Assembly (NCBI GenBank): GCA_038093515.1
Contig: JBBPSI010000015.1
Location: 182,526 to 246,525, forward strand
From: Butyriboletus loyo
Lineage: Eukaryota; Basidiomycota; Agaricomycetes; Boletales; Boletaceae
Direction of reading: 5' to 3'
Length of the DNA: 64,000 bases
The position numbers and the translations under genes were made by a program. The number at the start of each line of letters is the position of its first letter. Position 1 is the first letter of the stretch. Below are positions 10,784 through 25,617 of the stretch, in pieces. A model generated the notes under the pieces. It did no database searches and was not told the DNA's origin. It saw nothing but the letters and a program-made list of their open reading frames with translations.

Positions 10784-13185
10784 ATGCCACCGGTACTTCA
10801 ACAAGACATCGAGTACGTAGACGTTCGGACAGGCCTTGATCGCCACGAACCAACCAGCTTTTATGAGAAATGGGTGGACCAATGTTTGTGTTCCGAGCCA
10901 GTCTTTTCTCCCTTGTCGGCGCTCATCTCTTCCACCTTAGCCTCTGCAAGGCATGCCACCCCCGAACTGACTGCGTATGTCATCATATACACTTGATCGA
11001 CGACATCGATCGATTGAACGAGTTCTTGCTCTGTAGCGCAGACGCCCTGCGGAGAATGTACCCAGGGTACTCGCTCGTCGTCTCGGACGACCACAGGCTC
11101 GCCGGCCTTTTCGTGCTTCCAGATATTAGAATCAATTCTTCAGTTTCTCAGGTTGAAGCAGAATTAGAACAAGTTTCAAATGTCGTGTTTAAACCAATAC
11201 CCAGACGCATCACGGGCAAGGTAGCTGGATCACTCGTCGACAATACCATCATCGGGTCGCATAGGATAACTTGGAATGTAAGAACTGTCTACCCGTTGAA
11301 CATCACTAACTGGTGTTGAGCAGAAGAACGATTTTTTGGTGTACATCACAAAGGTATGAGTGACCCATGAACGCGAAAGCTTTGACGCGCTCATTTGTGG
11401 ACTAGTTTCAGAAAGGGAACCTCATCAAGACTGTCCATTTCATCCTTCACGACGGTCCTGAGCAGCCAGCGCGAGACCTCGTTCTCACTGCTTGCCTCTA
11501 TACAGAACAGACCAACGACGAGATCTGGGTTTTTAATCAGGGTTTCTGGTTGAAAAACGCACCACTCTGGCTCGACATCAGAGACTCTTCTTGGGATGAT
11601 GTCATCATGAAGGAAGAGAGCAAGAAGGCCCTGCAGAAAGATGTCTACGGTTTCTTCAAATCAGAGATGACCTACAAGAAACTATCCATTCCGTGGAAGG
11701 TTGATATTTGTCCCTCCTTAGTATCGTGATAGTGTGTACTCATGATTAATCCTAGCGTGGCTTGATCATGTATGGTCCCCCAGGCAAGATTCCTAATCGA
11801 CTTGCTCCCATCTGCGCTGACAGGACCCTCCTAGGAAACGGGAAAACCATCAGCATCAAAGTCATTATGAAGACCTGCACCGAACGTGGGTTCACCCCAC
11901 TCTACGTGAAATCTTTCCAGAGTGAGTGAAGAAACCAGTCAAGTGATCGCAGGGAACTTACATGGATGCATAAGGTCCGCAAGGCGAAGAAGGAGCTATG
12001 CAAAACATCTTCCTCAAGGCACGTCAGTTGGCCCCTTGTGTGGTACGTATCGTGCGAAGCAGGTGCCTTGTAGATAAGCTTAAACATCATTTAGTTGATA
12101 TTGGAAGACCTCGACAGTTTGATCAACGATCGGAACCGATCGTTTTTCCTCAACCAGCTTGATGGGCTGGAAGGGAACGACGGGTTGTTTGTCATTGCTT
12201 CCACCAATCATTTCGATAGGCTCGACCCCGGCTTGTCTGACCGGCCCAGCAGGTTCGACCGGAAATAGTGAGTCGATAAACGCATAACAAATACTCGCGT
12301 TCACTAGTCAAGCAGTCTGTTCGATGATCCTGACTACCAAGAACGTGTACTGTATGCCAAGTATTGGCAAGAGAAGCTCGAGGACAATGATGAGATATCT
12401 TTCCCAGAGTCTCTCGTCGAGGAAGTTGCAGACCTGACACAAGGGTTCAGTTTTGCATATCTGAAAGAAGCATTGTATGTTGGGCCATTGATGTATATAC
12501 GGCCTCATACTAATCATCTTTTCTGCTTAGCGTGTCAACTCTCGTACGGATTGCTAACGCAGATAACGACGAGGGGGTAGTATTCCCAGTCGTGCTGAAG
12601 AGCCAGATCATGACCCTTCGCAGGGGGCTCGGAAAGCAGACCCCCGCTCGCATCGTTCCACACCCAACGGTTCAACCAGAGAAAGCGTTGGATGAACGAA
12701 TCTCGCTTGTAAAGCAACAGTCCACTACCTCTAAGAAGGACGAGTTCACTCGAGTATCTCGTGGTCCAAGGCAACTTCCCTTGCCAACGGATGTTTCGGA
12801 CGACTCTCCCTTGTTGTCTCAGATAGCCCAGATCGTTCGCCAGCTTCCCGCCGACTCCCGCGGGCCGCGGGCCACTGGGAAGTTTCCTGGGGTGGTAAGA
12901 ACGCCTCCTTCTGGTAGACATTTCCCCCAAGGATGCGTTCTCCACGCTCCGCCTTCTGTGTATCCGCAGGTGATGCCTGGTTCTTTACCGTCCACGAGGT
13001 CGGAAGCGTTGCAAGACCCAAATTATCCAGCCTGGCATGGCTTACGAGTGGGGTCCAGTGCTCGCACTAGTGGTGTGGACATTAGTCCAAGGAACCCGTT
13101 CTCTGTTGACAACCCCCCGTTGATCAAGCTTGACGATGACTTTCATACTGAAGAGTCCTCGGCATCTACTGACCGTGACGTTTGA
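10784..13185 (+). CDS. AAA+ ATPase of unknown role
   Basis: The protein has an N-terminal domain of unknown type, one AAA+ module, and a long disordered C-terminal tail rich in Ser and Pro. The ATPase core shows Walker A (MYGPPGNGKT), Walker B ([11 protein letters not shown]), sensor 1 (FVIASTNH) and an arginine-containing second region ([15 protein letters not shown]). Splicing uses about ten introns. Exons 10784-10974 and 11037 onward join PELTA to [11 protein letters not shown]. One intron (11784-11834) has GC at its 5' end and splits the Walker A codons. The fold resembles Bcs1/spastin-type fungal ATPases, but I see no Bcs1 membrane anchor, so partner and location are unknown. The start at 10784 is the first in-frame ATG that leads into conserved-looking sequence. 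Confidence 0.8.
11784..11834 (+). other. GC-AG intron inside the Walker A motif
   Basis: The exon ends CCC CCA G at 11783 and resumes GA AAC GGG AAA ACC at 11835, restoring GPPGNGKT. The 51 bp between starts with gcaag and ends with tag. No GT donor nearby restores the motif, so this is a GC-AG intron. Confidence 0.8.
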
Positions 13186-13646
13186 ATTCTCACTCGAGGA
13201 AGTTGACGACAGACACATGGCAAGCGTGTATGTATTTCCCTGTACTATTTCCACCCTGTATTGTCGCCGCGTGCGGCCATGTCATTTAATTCGAGTGCTG
13301 TTATGGATCTGCTGTGCCAGCGCTGTTTTTGCTCGACACCAGTTTAATCTCGAAGACTACTGAGCTCGGTGGTGACTGTCTGACAAAACACGTCGTTGGG
13401 CCTGATTTTTCCGTATGATATTTCAGCGCCAGTCAGCACCAGCTGTCAGACCGGTTGCGATGTTTGACATTTTCCTCGAAAACCCCGCTCACTTGATGGC
13501 CTAGATGATATAAATATCTAAAACCACGCTAGAAATCATTTCGATTTCTCAGCCTGGACGGATCGCGGCCTTGCCAATTCCACGCTCACCGGCACCACGA
13601 TACCTTTCAGAGCTGGCAGACAGCCCGTCGTGTTTCAAGCCCAATA
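13186..13646. promoter_or_regulatory. Intergenic promoter region with TATA-like box at 13509-13516
   Basis: The 461 bp gap holds no convincing exon. It contains TATAAATA at 13509-13516, about 130 bp upstream of the lipase start codon, at a plausible distance for a TATA box with a long 5' leader. Confidence 0.45.
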
Positions 13647-15331
13647 ATGTTTTTACCCAATCCCAGAGGTCGATTTCCTGTCGGAGCGACAACTTTCAAA
13701 TCAGCTGTTCCACGGCGTCCCGTCAGCAATGCCAAGGTTCGCTCGGGAACGTCTTCTGATTTGAAACATGCCCTCGTGCTTGAGGAAGTCGCCTTCACTG
13801 CTTATTACCCCGCTGATATCCCGCCGAAAGGCACTCCGAGAGGCCTTAGCTGGTTACTTCGGTTGGTCGCAACTCCCTAGTTTGCCTGGCGTTACTCAGT
13901 AGCATTATTACTTGCAGTCCGTTAACAGTTTCGTTGCATGGTTATAGCAACTATTCTGGTAACTTGCCGAAGTCTAGAGCCTCGTGTTCAACCTTACTAC
14001 TCACCCAACAGGTTTATCCTTATGGTTATTATGGCCGTTCGTATATCTCTTTGGCGCCCTACTCAAGGTTCGTAATTATCCCTTGTATCTCTTAAATGTT
14101 TGACTGAGTTATCCGTAGATACCTGTTTACCCTGAAGCACCACTCCTTGACCCCTACAATGTCACCCACAATGAGTCTTCCAGGTCTTCTCCCTGGCCGC
14201 TTGTCATATTCTCGCATGGATTGGGCGGCAGTAGTACCGCATACAGGTAACCATACATTTCCTGCGAGAGCCGTCGTCGTTCATTCTGGTACAGCCAACT
14301 CTGCACACGGATCGCATCTTCTGGACGCGTCGTGCTTTCCATGGAACACCGGGATGGATCGGGGCATGCTGCTATGCCTTCGTTCTCCGATCCAATATTA
14401 TACATCAAGGAAACTAGCCTGGTGTAAGCCCAAGATGCTCCGATATCGGGAACGTGCTTGACCATGTTCAATCTCAAGTTGGCCACCTAACCACCCCGCC
14501 GCAGAATGTAATATGTTATCTTTTCGAGGTGAACAGCTCGACTTTAGAAGAAAGGAAATATACCATGCGTTCCGAGCCATTCGGAATTTAGTTCGCGACG
14601 GTCGCGAACATACTCGATATTCTTTGGAAACTACAGGAGATACCTCTATCGATTGGTCAAGATGGGCCGGAGTCGGGTCGAAGAAGCCAATTGAATGCGA
14701 AGAGAATGTTGTACTCACTGGACACTCGTTCGGAGGAGCCACTGTTGTAAGTCTCAAGGTCATTCACGGGAAAGCGTTGATTGAGCGGGACAGCTATCAA
14801 TGCTCTCCAACGCACCTCCGGATAATGAACCTCCGATACCCGTTCAAAAAGCTCTGATACTCGATCCTTGGCTTGAACCATTACTCTCTCCAGGTCCCCA
14901 TCGAAAATTCAAAGAAGAACGTCTCCCCAGCATATTAGTCATAAACTCGGAAAAGTTCACGCTTTGGAAAGACCACTTTGAGCGCTTGATAGAAGTTGGA
15001 AAGTCTTGGACAGAGGGCCGGTGGGAGTTACTGACCATTGGTATGTTGTATTCTCGTCAAACAACAGCCTGGGGTCTAACGCCTGAAAGTTCGATCCGAA
15101 CATATCAATTTCTCGGACTTCCGAGTTTTGCCACTCATATCTAGCAAGGCAGCACGATCAATTTTAGACAAGATACTGCATCTCTCCTTGGCATTTCTGG
15201 ATGGCGATGCGAGTGGTACGACTGTGGGTTCGTCGGCGAAGAAGATGGAGATTAGAGTAATTGGCCAGCGAGCTGACGGTCGACCGAAGCGACAGATAGT
15301 AGGGAATTTGTGCGACGTTATATCCCATTAG
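13647..15331 (+). CDS. Platelet-activating-factor acetylhydrolase-like lipase
   Basis: This family (PAF-AH isoform II, an alpha/beta hydrolase) removes short or oxidised sn-2 acyl chains from phospholipids. The N-terminus has FLPNPRGRFPVGATTF and LEEVAFTAYYPAD. Later exons give PVYPEAPLLDP, the oxyanion loop PLVIFSHGLGGSSTAY, SSGRVVLSMEHRDG, and the nucleophile elbow VVLTGHSFGGAT, whose Ser is catalytic. The next part has KALILDPWLEPLL with the likely catalytic Asp. About seven introns are needed. A hydrophobic segment near 14010-14070 (LSLWLLWPFVYLFGALL) may be a membrane anchor. The glutaminyl-tRNA synthetase gene starts about 100 bp downstream on the same strand. Confidence 0.82.
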
Positions 15332-15433
15332 ATCAAGTTGTAATAGATTAGATAACGGATGACTCGCGAGCCAGGTAGTGAACTCCATCACGTTACGGAC
15401 TTGCTTGTTTCACCTGGTCTACGAGTCCTTACC

Positions 15434-18245
15434 ATGGCCGCGCAGGGAGACACCTCCATTTCTCTCTTCCAGTCTTTAGGTTTATCGAAGTCCAAGGCCA
15501 CTGAGGCAGCCAAGAACGCGAAGAGCGCCACGATTCTGATAAACCTCATCCTCTCGCACGATCTTGTCTCTGAGTCGGATTCTCTCGGAGAGAAACGAGC
15601 CGTGCTGATTGCAGCGTTCGCTGTCCAGCTTATTAAAGCGCCGAATGTCGACGATGCCAAGCAAGGCTACATCGTCAACGCCATCCGTGAAGAGAAGCTC
15701 AAGTCGGTGGATCAAGTAAACGGTCCGTTGTTTCTAGCTATCATGTACTTTCTTCAGCGATCAACTGGACATTGCGATTAGTTGCCACTAAATTTCTCGA
15801 GGCTCACTCGCTACCGGTGAACGAGGCCGAGTTCAACGAGACGTGTGGCGTCGGTGAGTCTGTAATCCAATCTCCGTGCCAGCGGTTTGTAGGTCGTTCA
15901 ACCATCATACGATTAGGGTTCAGTATTACGCCAGTCCAGCTAGACGCCTTCGTGAACGAATACATTCAGTCAAACTCCGTGTCCGGGTGGACTAGTCTTG
16001 GAGCTGTTATCGGCGGAGTGAAGAACATCCCATCCTTGCGATGGGCAAGTCCGCTTGAAATAAAAAACGCCGTCGAACACGTCTTTACGCAGGTTTTTGG
16101 CGCCAAGGAGGCTGCGAAACCCAAAGTAAAGGTTGGCGATACCAATCATGTTTTGTGCCGTGTCAAGATCTCATGAATTTGATCAGGAGTCGAAGAAGGA
16201 AACCGACGCGTCAACTACTGGCGAAACATTGGACAACAGTGCGGCGCAAGTCTCTGACGCTGTCCAGAGGGCCAAATCTAGGAGGACGGTATTCGAGGAA
16301 GGTTTCCTCGGCTCGCTCCACAAACCAGGTGAAAACCCGCAAATTAAACCCGACCTTCGCGATAAACACTTGGCTGTTACCGGTGGCAGGGTTTATACAC
16401 GGTTCCCCCCCGAACCGAATGGGTATTTGCACGTTGGTCACTGCAAGGCTATCCTTGTGGATTTTGGTTATGCTGCACATCACGGTGGGAGAACATACCT
16501 TCGCTTCGACGACACCAATCCCGAGAAGGAGGAAGCAAGATATTTCACAAGTATCATTGAAGTCGTTCGATGGCTTGGTTTTGAACCATGGAAGATCACC
16601 TACTCGAGCGACTATTTCGATCAACTGCATGAGCTCGCCATTGAGCTAATTAAACGAGACAAGGCATATGTTTGTCATTGTTCTCGTGAGTGGCCACAGT
16701 CAGGTTTTCGACTCCCACTCAAGCACCGTGTCAGAGGAACAGATGAAGGCCGACAGGGGTGAAAAGGTTGCTGCTCCCCGAGCATGTATTCACAGGGATA
16801 GGCCGATTGAGGAATCCCTTGCAGAGTTCCACAAAATGAAGGATGGCCTCTATCGTCCCAAAGAAGCGTTTTTGCGTATGAAGCAGGATCTGACCGATCC
16901 CAATCCTAAGATGTGGGACCTGACGGCTTTTCGAGTTCTGGACGCGTCGCATCACCGTACGCACGACAAATGGAAAATATACCCTACATATGATTTTACA
17001 CACTGTCTCGTTGACAGTTTCGAGAACATATCGTACGTCATCCATCTTGATCTGCGTTGTCGAGAGTGAACTAAGACCGTGTGTAGACACTCGCTGTGCA
17101 CCACAGAATTTGTGACTTCCCGCCAGTCATACGAATGGCTTTGCGACGCACTCGAAGTGTACAAGCCAAAGCAGTCCGAATTTGGAAGGTTAAATATAAC
17201 GGGAACGATAAATTCGAAACGTAAGATCTTGCAGCTCGTCAACGAGGGATATGTTACCGGATGGGACGACCCAAGGCTTCACACTGTCATCGCACTTCGC
17301 CGTCGAGGGGTTCCCCCGGAAGCGATCCTGTCTTTCGTGAGCACTCTCGGGGTTTCCACAGCTGAGTCAAACATCCAGATTGGCCGATTCGATCAGGCCA
17401 TCAGACAGTTTCTGGAGGGAACAGCACCACGACTATTGATGGTGCTGCGTCCCCTGAAAGTCACGATCGAGAATCTACCTGAAGATTATGTCCTCATGGT
17501 AGAGAAACCATTACATCCCAAAGTTCCCGAACTTGGAACCTCCACTGTTCCATTCACCCGCACTATCTATATCGATGCCGAGGACTTTAGGCTGGAAGAT
17601 TCCAAAGATTACTTCCGGCTCGCTCCAGGCAAGACTGTCGGGCTTTTCCAAGCGCCGCATCCTATCACATGCACGTCATACAAGACAGATCCTTCCACTG
17701 GCCAGGTTACAGAGCTTGTCTGCAGACTCGAAGACAAAGGGAATGTAAAACCGAAGACATATATCCAGTGGGTCGCAGAGCATGCACCATCCGGAAGTCC
17801 TGTCTGCGTGGACGAAACACGTATTTTTTACCCCCTGTTCAAGAGCGACAATCCATTAGCTGCGGTGCCAGATTTCACTGCAGATATGAACCCGCATAGC
17901 ATGGACGTTATGAAAGGCGCCATGGTTGAAGTTGGTTTTTGGCCACTGGCAAGGGTGTTGGTGAAGAACGCACTCGCAGAGGTCAAGGCTCGTGCTGAGA
18001 AGTCAAAAGCTGATGGGGCTCAGCAATTCATTGACCCTGGGACTCCTGTGGTCACTCCTGAACAACTGGTTGGCAAGGAGTGCATTCGCTTCCAGGGCCT
18101 ACGTGTCGCATACTTCTCCGTAGACTCAGATTCCCGCTTGTCGACGCTTGATGACCCACCAGGCACCCTCAGCATGAATCAGGGCGATGTCTTGGTACTC
18201 AACAGAATAGTCAGTTTGAAAGAGGACGCGGGAAAAGGAGCGTGA
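15434..18245 (+). CDS. GLN4: Glutaminyl-tRNA synthetase, cytosolic
   Basis: This class I synthetase charges tRNA-Gln. The start at 15434 ([18 protein letters not shown]) opens the eukaryotic N-terminal domain, which includes [17 protein letters not shown] and [15 protein letters not shown]. The catalytic core has [16 protein letters not shown] with the HIGH-type motif (HVGH), [13 protein letters not shown], and [14 protein letters not shown] as the KMSKS-type loop (SKRK). The anticodon-binding beta-barrel region follows ([11 protein letters not shown] and [17 protein letters not shown]), to the stop at 18245. Introns are short and lie mainly in the first half; the last exon from about 17090 is nearly 1.2 kb long. 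Its end lies 39 bp from the end of the convergent CFT2 gene. Confidence 0.93.
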
Positions 18246-18284
18246 TGATAATTTTGGTCAAACTCGTCCATAAGATCAGGATAG

Positions 18285-21200
18285 CTAGGCAGCTACAAGC
18301 GCATGTAGCCCGTAGATCTCTTTTCGTACAGTATAATAGACGCTCGAGACGTTGCCCTCGAGTTCAACCTTTCCTCGACCTGTCTTGCGAACCGCGACGG
18401 TTTCTTCAATGTCGTCCGTCGGCTGGTCTCGTCTGGCTCCGGCCCCGCATATAAGAACACCTTCACCGATTAGTTCCGCTGGTATTCCAATAGATACAAG
18501 TCTGGCCTTGAGAGCTGTTAGTTTGAGCTCTCCAATCATTGTTGAACGCGGGAGCGGTCGTGCTAGCCTCGATCCAAGCACCCGATTACGAGGGGCATCA
18601 GTCCTGACATGCGCATCAGCCGGTACCGAAACACCTGATGGCTCGAGAATCGGTATAGTGGAACTAAAATGGTTCACCACGCGTCCAGTCACGTAACCGA
18701 CCTCATTGTCCTCGAACTATCAATGGCACATTGGAAACTAGTGAGTAAGGATAACATCCTAAAGCCATAAGCCATGTTACGTACCCGCGACATCTTGAGC
18801 GTGCTCAATAACTCATCACTTAGTGAGATCGAGAAGCTGTTGGTCTGCTGCCCAATTTGTACGCTCTCACCCGTTTCGGGGACATATATGTCTTTAGTCA
18901 TTGCGCGGATCTGCCCACAGCTTTCAATAAGTGCTCTCGCCGCGTCCATGGAGGCGTGCACCAAGATCTACAGAGATGGTGTTTAATCCGATCACAACTA
19001 TGGACGACATTTTACGTACCATTTTGCGAGGGTTCACTTGAGGTACTATAGTTTTGACGGCACGACCATCATTAAGACCTTCCATATCAATGAAGAGGAG
19101 GCGGCAGGCTAGTTGAATTTCGATCTCAGACGCCACATACTTTGAAGGAGGTTCTTGCACCACAGTCTGCAGAACACGTCGGTCAATCAGGTCAATACCT
19201 TGAAGATGGGGAAAATATGACCTTCACTTTCTCTTCTGACTGCTTCCGTTTCGCTTCTTTGATTTCGTCGGATTCTGCCTCCTGCTCAAAGACTTTACCT
19301 CGACGTAACCACATTCCGACGTCAACGGTTTCGCCATATTCGTCGACTTTCCGTTTCTTTTCGACATAAGGGAACATGCGGAATCGTTGTGCATGACCGC
19401 CTGTGCTCTTGAAGAATGATGTAGCCTTGGAGACATTGCCCTTGAGATAGATATCGAATGATAGCAGTGTTTTGGTGAGTCCGTCGTCCATATCGAGTCC
19501 CCAGTCAGCATTGTCCTCAATTTTCTCCGCTTTCCGTCTACGTGGGGAAGTCGGCACAGCGGAATCGCCGTCGGTAGTATCCATCTGATCGTCATTCAAC
19601 GCACGCTCGACTTCGTCCTCCTCGTCAGAGTCAGATTCTTCGTCGGATTCGTCTTCGTCTGCCTCGAGCATGCGTTGATTGCGGACGATGGCGGCCTGCT
19701 GCGCCGCTTCTTTTTCTTTGGCTGCACGTTCTTTGGCAAGGTAGGATTCCAATTCAGCACCTTGAAGAGGGACTTTTGAATTCATCTGGGAAAGCTTAAG
19801 CGTCCAGCGTTCGACTGAAGAAAAATTGAAGGTACCCTCAGGTGAAGGGATTCGTCCATCATGACGTTGCTCCCTATCTTGCCTTTATCCCAAGTATCAT
19901 CGCCTCTTTGGGAGCTGTTCCATTTATCAAAAAGCATGCGAGCGAGAGTCCCTTCTTCTCCTCTATTCGTAAGGAGTATGACATTTCCAGGAACCGCTGC
20001 AAAGTCAACAAATAACGACCTGGAAGATCCATGTGAGAGGGATGCCGGGACAGCAAGAATGAGCTTTGGTTCTTTTGACGAGTATTTCTGAACAAGTGTC
20101 TGTGGATTCAAGAAAAATTCGAGATATCTGAACGGAAGGTGAGTGCAAGACAGGGAGGAGAAATATGCCCGTACTTGAATCGTAGCGCAAACGCGCCTAA
20201 AGCTTCGTCATCTGCTTCGTCATCCGCTCGCCGTCGTTTAGACCCCGTTTTACCGGAGCCATCGACGCCGACGTCTTCTTTGCTAACAGTACCACCTACC
20301 CATTCCATCATACTTCGGACGAATGTCAGCATTTCGCGTCCGTTGCGAGACAAAAGGCAGACGGGATAGCGGAAGTCTGCAAATTTCCAGTGTTGGTCGA
20401 GTAACACGAGCAACTCGAGCAACCGTGGACCGGCATCACAGGGCAATAGAAGAGAGCACCTGGATGACAGGGTGGCGCCAATAGCATCTGGGAGACGGAG
20501 GGTGAGCTGCTCGGATGTGGAAGGGGTCAAGACCGAGGCGCACCAATCATGGCCGCATCACGGTCTTTTCTTCGACTTGTTATGACATTTGCACGATCTG
20601 CGTCGGTTATGAAGAGATCGGGTCGAGCAAGTGGCTCGAAAATACCACCTGCAGATGGGCGAAAGAGGACTGTGCCATCGAGATGGCGCTCTCTCATGTG
20701 GTTCACGTTGACAGCATAGACGATTGTGCCGGCCGTTGGAGAACGAATTTTCCATATCGTGCCACCGAGTGTGTGTCCGGCAGAAAAGGGTGTGATAGTG
20801 ATACCTTGACATCTACCTGTGCAGCATGTTGATTATGATGGTGATGATTATAGGAGTAAATACATGCAACCCAGGGACCGCGAGACTAACCCTGGAGGTG
20901 TGTGGGTTGGGAATACCTGAGCGTGTTGACGGCATCATAGGCCTCGTGGACGTGGTTTACGGTGGCGATGTACATGGAAAGGGCGGAATCGGGGGAGGTG
21001 AGTGATAGTGGGTCAGCGATGCTGGGGGACTCCTCGTCGGGGACGTTTTTTTCGTCGCGGGTTCCCTCGACGTCTTCGAGAGTGACGATGCGTGCCATGG
21101 ACTGGACGGGGATGGTCGTGTATGCGGGTGCTTTGAGGCCCCAGCGGGCGTATGCGTATGCATAGAGGCCGGCGTGTGCAAGATCACCATGGGAGAGGAG

Positions 21201-21392
21201 GACGAGGTCGATGCTGGACGCGCACTCTCGTAGGGCGGCGCAGTAAGAGTCGGTGGTGTAGCGTTGTTCCGGGGACCAGTCGGGAGAGCCGCAGTCGAGG
21301 AGGACGCGGACGTCGTCGATCTGGAGGAGATAGGCGAGCGGGACGGTGCTCTGTGCGCCGACAGCACCTGCGAGCGGTCTGAACGTGATCAT
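18285..21392 (-). CDS. CFT2: Cleavage and polyadenylation factor subunit CFT2 (CPSF100)
   Basis: CFT2 is the non-catalytic partner of the CPSF73 endonuclease in mRNA 3'-end processing. The start at 21392 reads MITFRPLAGAVGAQ and continues with YLLQIDDVRVLLDCG, a metallo-beta-lactamase fold. The metal-binding loop is degenerate (LLSHGDLAHAGLY instead of HxHxDH), as expected for CFT2. The middle carries an acidic stretch near 19600-19680. Next come the beta-CASP region, DWGLDMDDGLTKTLLSFDIY, RFRMFPYVEKKRKVDEYGE, and a C-terminal domain ending EIYGLHALVAA at 18285. Around seven to nine introns interrupt it. Its start lies 213 bp from the first alpha-tubulin start. Confidence 0.88.
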
Positions 21393-21489
21393 GACCGAAC
21401 ACACATTTTCTTGCTGCACTTTACTCTAAACTAGCCGATGCGTGGGAATGATTAGATAACCGCCATGTGTTTCTTGAGCTTTTTAACCC

Positions 21490-21605
21490 TCGGCCCAACC
21501 TGCCTCGGCCACCATCCGTCCTTTTTTGCCTCTCTCCAGTCAGTCCTCTACGCGTCTTTTCGCGTCGCTCAGCTCATCTCCCTCCCCAGTCAACTCCCTC
21601 AAATC
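21490..21605 (+). promoter_or_regulatory. Pyrimidine-rich core promoter/leader of the first alpha-tubulin gene
   Basis: The 115 bp before the start codon is rich in C and T (for example 21506-21540 and 21570-21600). Strong fungal promoters often have such CT-rich tracts near the transcription start. The exact start site cannot be seen. Confidence 0.4.
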
Positions 21606-23285
21606 ATGCGTGAAGTCATCTCTGTCCACGTCGGTCAGGCTGGTGTCCAGATCGGAAATGCCTGTTGTACGTCTTTCCCTGCACGCCATCTACACGCGTC
21701 GCGCACGCATTCACGTTTAATCGGTGCTCATTCCTCTTCACAGGGGAACTCTACACCGTCGAACACGGTCTGAGTGTAATTTCATATCCCCGCTCTTTTG
21801 TCGCGTCCCGCTGATCCGACTCGTCTAGCCCGATGGTCGCCTTGTCGAAGGCTCCCCAAATGATGGTGGCTTCAGCACGTTCTTCTCCGAGACCTCGTCC
21901 GGAAAACACGTTCCTCGGTCGCTTTACATTGATCTTGAGCCCAACGTGATCGACGAGGTTCGGAATGGCACATACAGGAGTCTCTTCCACCCCGAGACTC
22001 TGGTCACGGGTAAGGAGGATGCCGCGAGCAACTGTATGTCGTCCAGCTTCTCTGTAGCCATTTTATCTTATCTCGTCCATTTAAGATGCTCGTGGTCACT
22101 ACACGATTGGCAAGGAACAGATCGACAACGTCATGGACAAGGTTCGTCGCCTCGCCGACAACTGTTCTGGTCTGCAGGGCTTCTTTGTGTTCCACTCGTT
22201 TGGTGGCGGCACCGGGTCGGGCTTTGGTGCTTTGATTCTTGAGCGTCTTTCCACCGATTATGGCAAAAAGTCAAAGTTGGAGTTCAGCGTGTACCCTGCT
22301 CCTACCATGGCAAACTCTGTCGTTGAACCCTACAACTCCGTCTTGACGACCCACACGACTCTCGAGCATTCTGACTGTTCATTCATGGTCAGTGGGTATA
22401 TTACGTATATCTGTGCAGCACACTCACCTACATGCGATGAAATTAGGTTGACAATGAGGCCATTTACGATATCTGCAAGCGGAATCTCAACATCACGTCC
22501 CCTAGCTTCACCAACTTGAATCGCTTGATTGCTCAGGTTGTTTCCTCGATTACTGCCTCTTTGCGGTTCGATGGTTCCCTCAACGTCGATCTCAACGAAT
22601 TCCAGACCAACCTGGTTCCGTAAGTCCTTCGTGGTGTACTTTATGATGATCCTTCAGCTGAGCGCATCATAGTTTCCCTCGCATTCATTTCCCGTTGGCT
22701 ACGTTTGCCCCCATCATCTCTGCAGAGAAGGCGCACCACGAGCAAAACTCGGTTGCGGACATGACTTTTTCGTGTTTCGAGACCGGTAACCAGATGGTCA
22801 AATGCGATCCCCGTGAGGGCAAATACAGTACGTCAAATTATGCCTCGTGACAGTCATTTATCTAATCGATTACAGTGGCCTGTGCACTGCTCTACCGCGG
22901 TGATGTCGTTCCCAAGGACGTCAACGCGGCTGTTAGTATCATCAAGACCCGGCGAACCATTCAGTTCGTGGATTGGTGCCCCACTGGCTTCAAGCTCGGT
23001 ATCTGTAATGAACCACCCGCTCACATCCCTGGCGGCGACCTCGCCAAGGTGTCGCGTAGCATGTGCATGTTGTCGAACACGACGGCTATCTCGTCCGCGT
23101 GGAGTCGCCTCGACCACAAATTTGACCTCCTCTACTCCAAGCGTGCTTTTGTTCACTGGTACGTTGGTGAAGGTATGGAGGAGGGCGAGTTCTCGGAAGC
23201 GCGCGAGGATCTTGCCGCACTTGAAAAGGATTACGAGGAGGTTGGGATAGACTCGGCTGACGCTGAGGAGGGAGGCGAGTACTAG
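21606..23285 (+). CDS. Alpha-tubulin, copy 1
   Basis: Alpha-tubulin forms microtubules with beta-tubulin. The start [20 protein letters not shown] and the GTP-binding loop [11 protein letters not shown] are diagnostic. The T7-loop region with the catalytic Glu ([16 protein letters not shown]) and the C-terminal Tyr (EEGGEY) mark it as alpha. Introns split the Trp codon after GNAC, follow EHGLS, interrupt DAASN, CSFM and NLVP, and precede MACALLYRG. From about 22876 to the stop at 23285 the coding sequence is one uninterrupted exon. The usual acetylation lysine at position 40 is absent; that loop reads [16 protein letters not shown] second alpha-tubulin gene follows 323 bp downstream. Confidence 0.96.
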
Positions 23286-23608
23286 ATTTACAACCTTTTT
23301 GTACGTCCACCTTTTGCATGATTTCTTCCGGTTCTCTGTACGAAGCTAGTCGTTCTTATAATTTGTTCCGCCACCGTTTATGAATATTACGAGTACGTTT
23401 ATCGCAAGTGTGGGCGATGGGGTGAACCCAAGTCAATCTTGTTCCGATTCCGAGAAAATCAGGCCGATACGATATTCCCAAAAAAAAACAAGTCCGATTC
23501 AGACAAATTTTTGGAGCAGAAGTGGGTCATACTTAAGTGTGCTCCATCGCTTTTTCTCTAGCTACCTCCACGACCATTCCATCCACACCGGCTGTTTAGC
23601 TCTCCACC
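23286..23608 (+). promoter_or_regulatory. Spacer and promoter between the tandem alpha-tubulin genes
   Basis: This 323 bp holds the copy 1 3' UTR and the copy 2 promoter. It contains an A-rich run near 23478-23486 and a CT-rich leader (about 23545-23608). No gene is visible. Confidence 0.45.
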
Positions 23609-25497
<1,889 letters not shown>

Positions 25498-25617
25498 GCA
25501 ATTCGTTTCCGCTATTATCTCCGTTCCGATACATTTAATATTATTGTGGATTACCGTTTGAGATAAGATGTCGACTTAACAGGGACGTGTGGTCCACCAA
25601 AAATATATTTCTACATC

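Noticed and set aside
12535..12945. Minus-strand 136-codon frame
   Set aside because: It is antisense to the tail of the AAA ATPase gene and has no start context or motif.
20957..21367. Ser/Thr/Pro-rich frame opposite or overlapping CFT2
   Set aside because: It is an alternate frame of the CFT2 first exon in GC-rich sequence; the CFT2 frame has clear family motifs.
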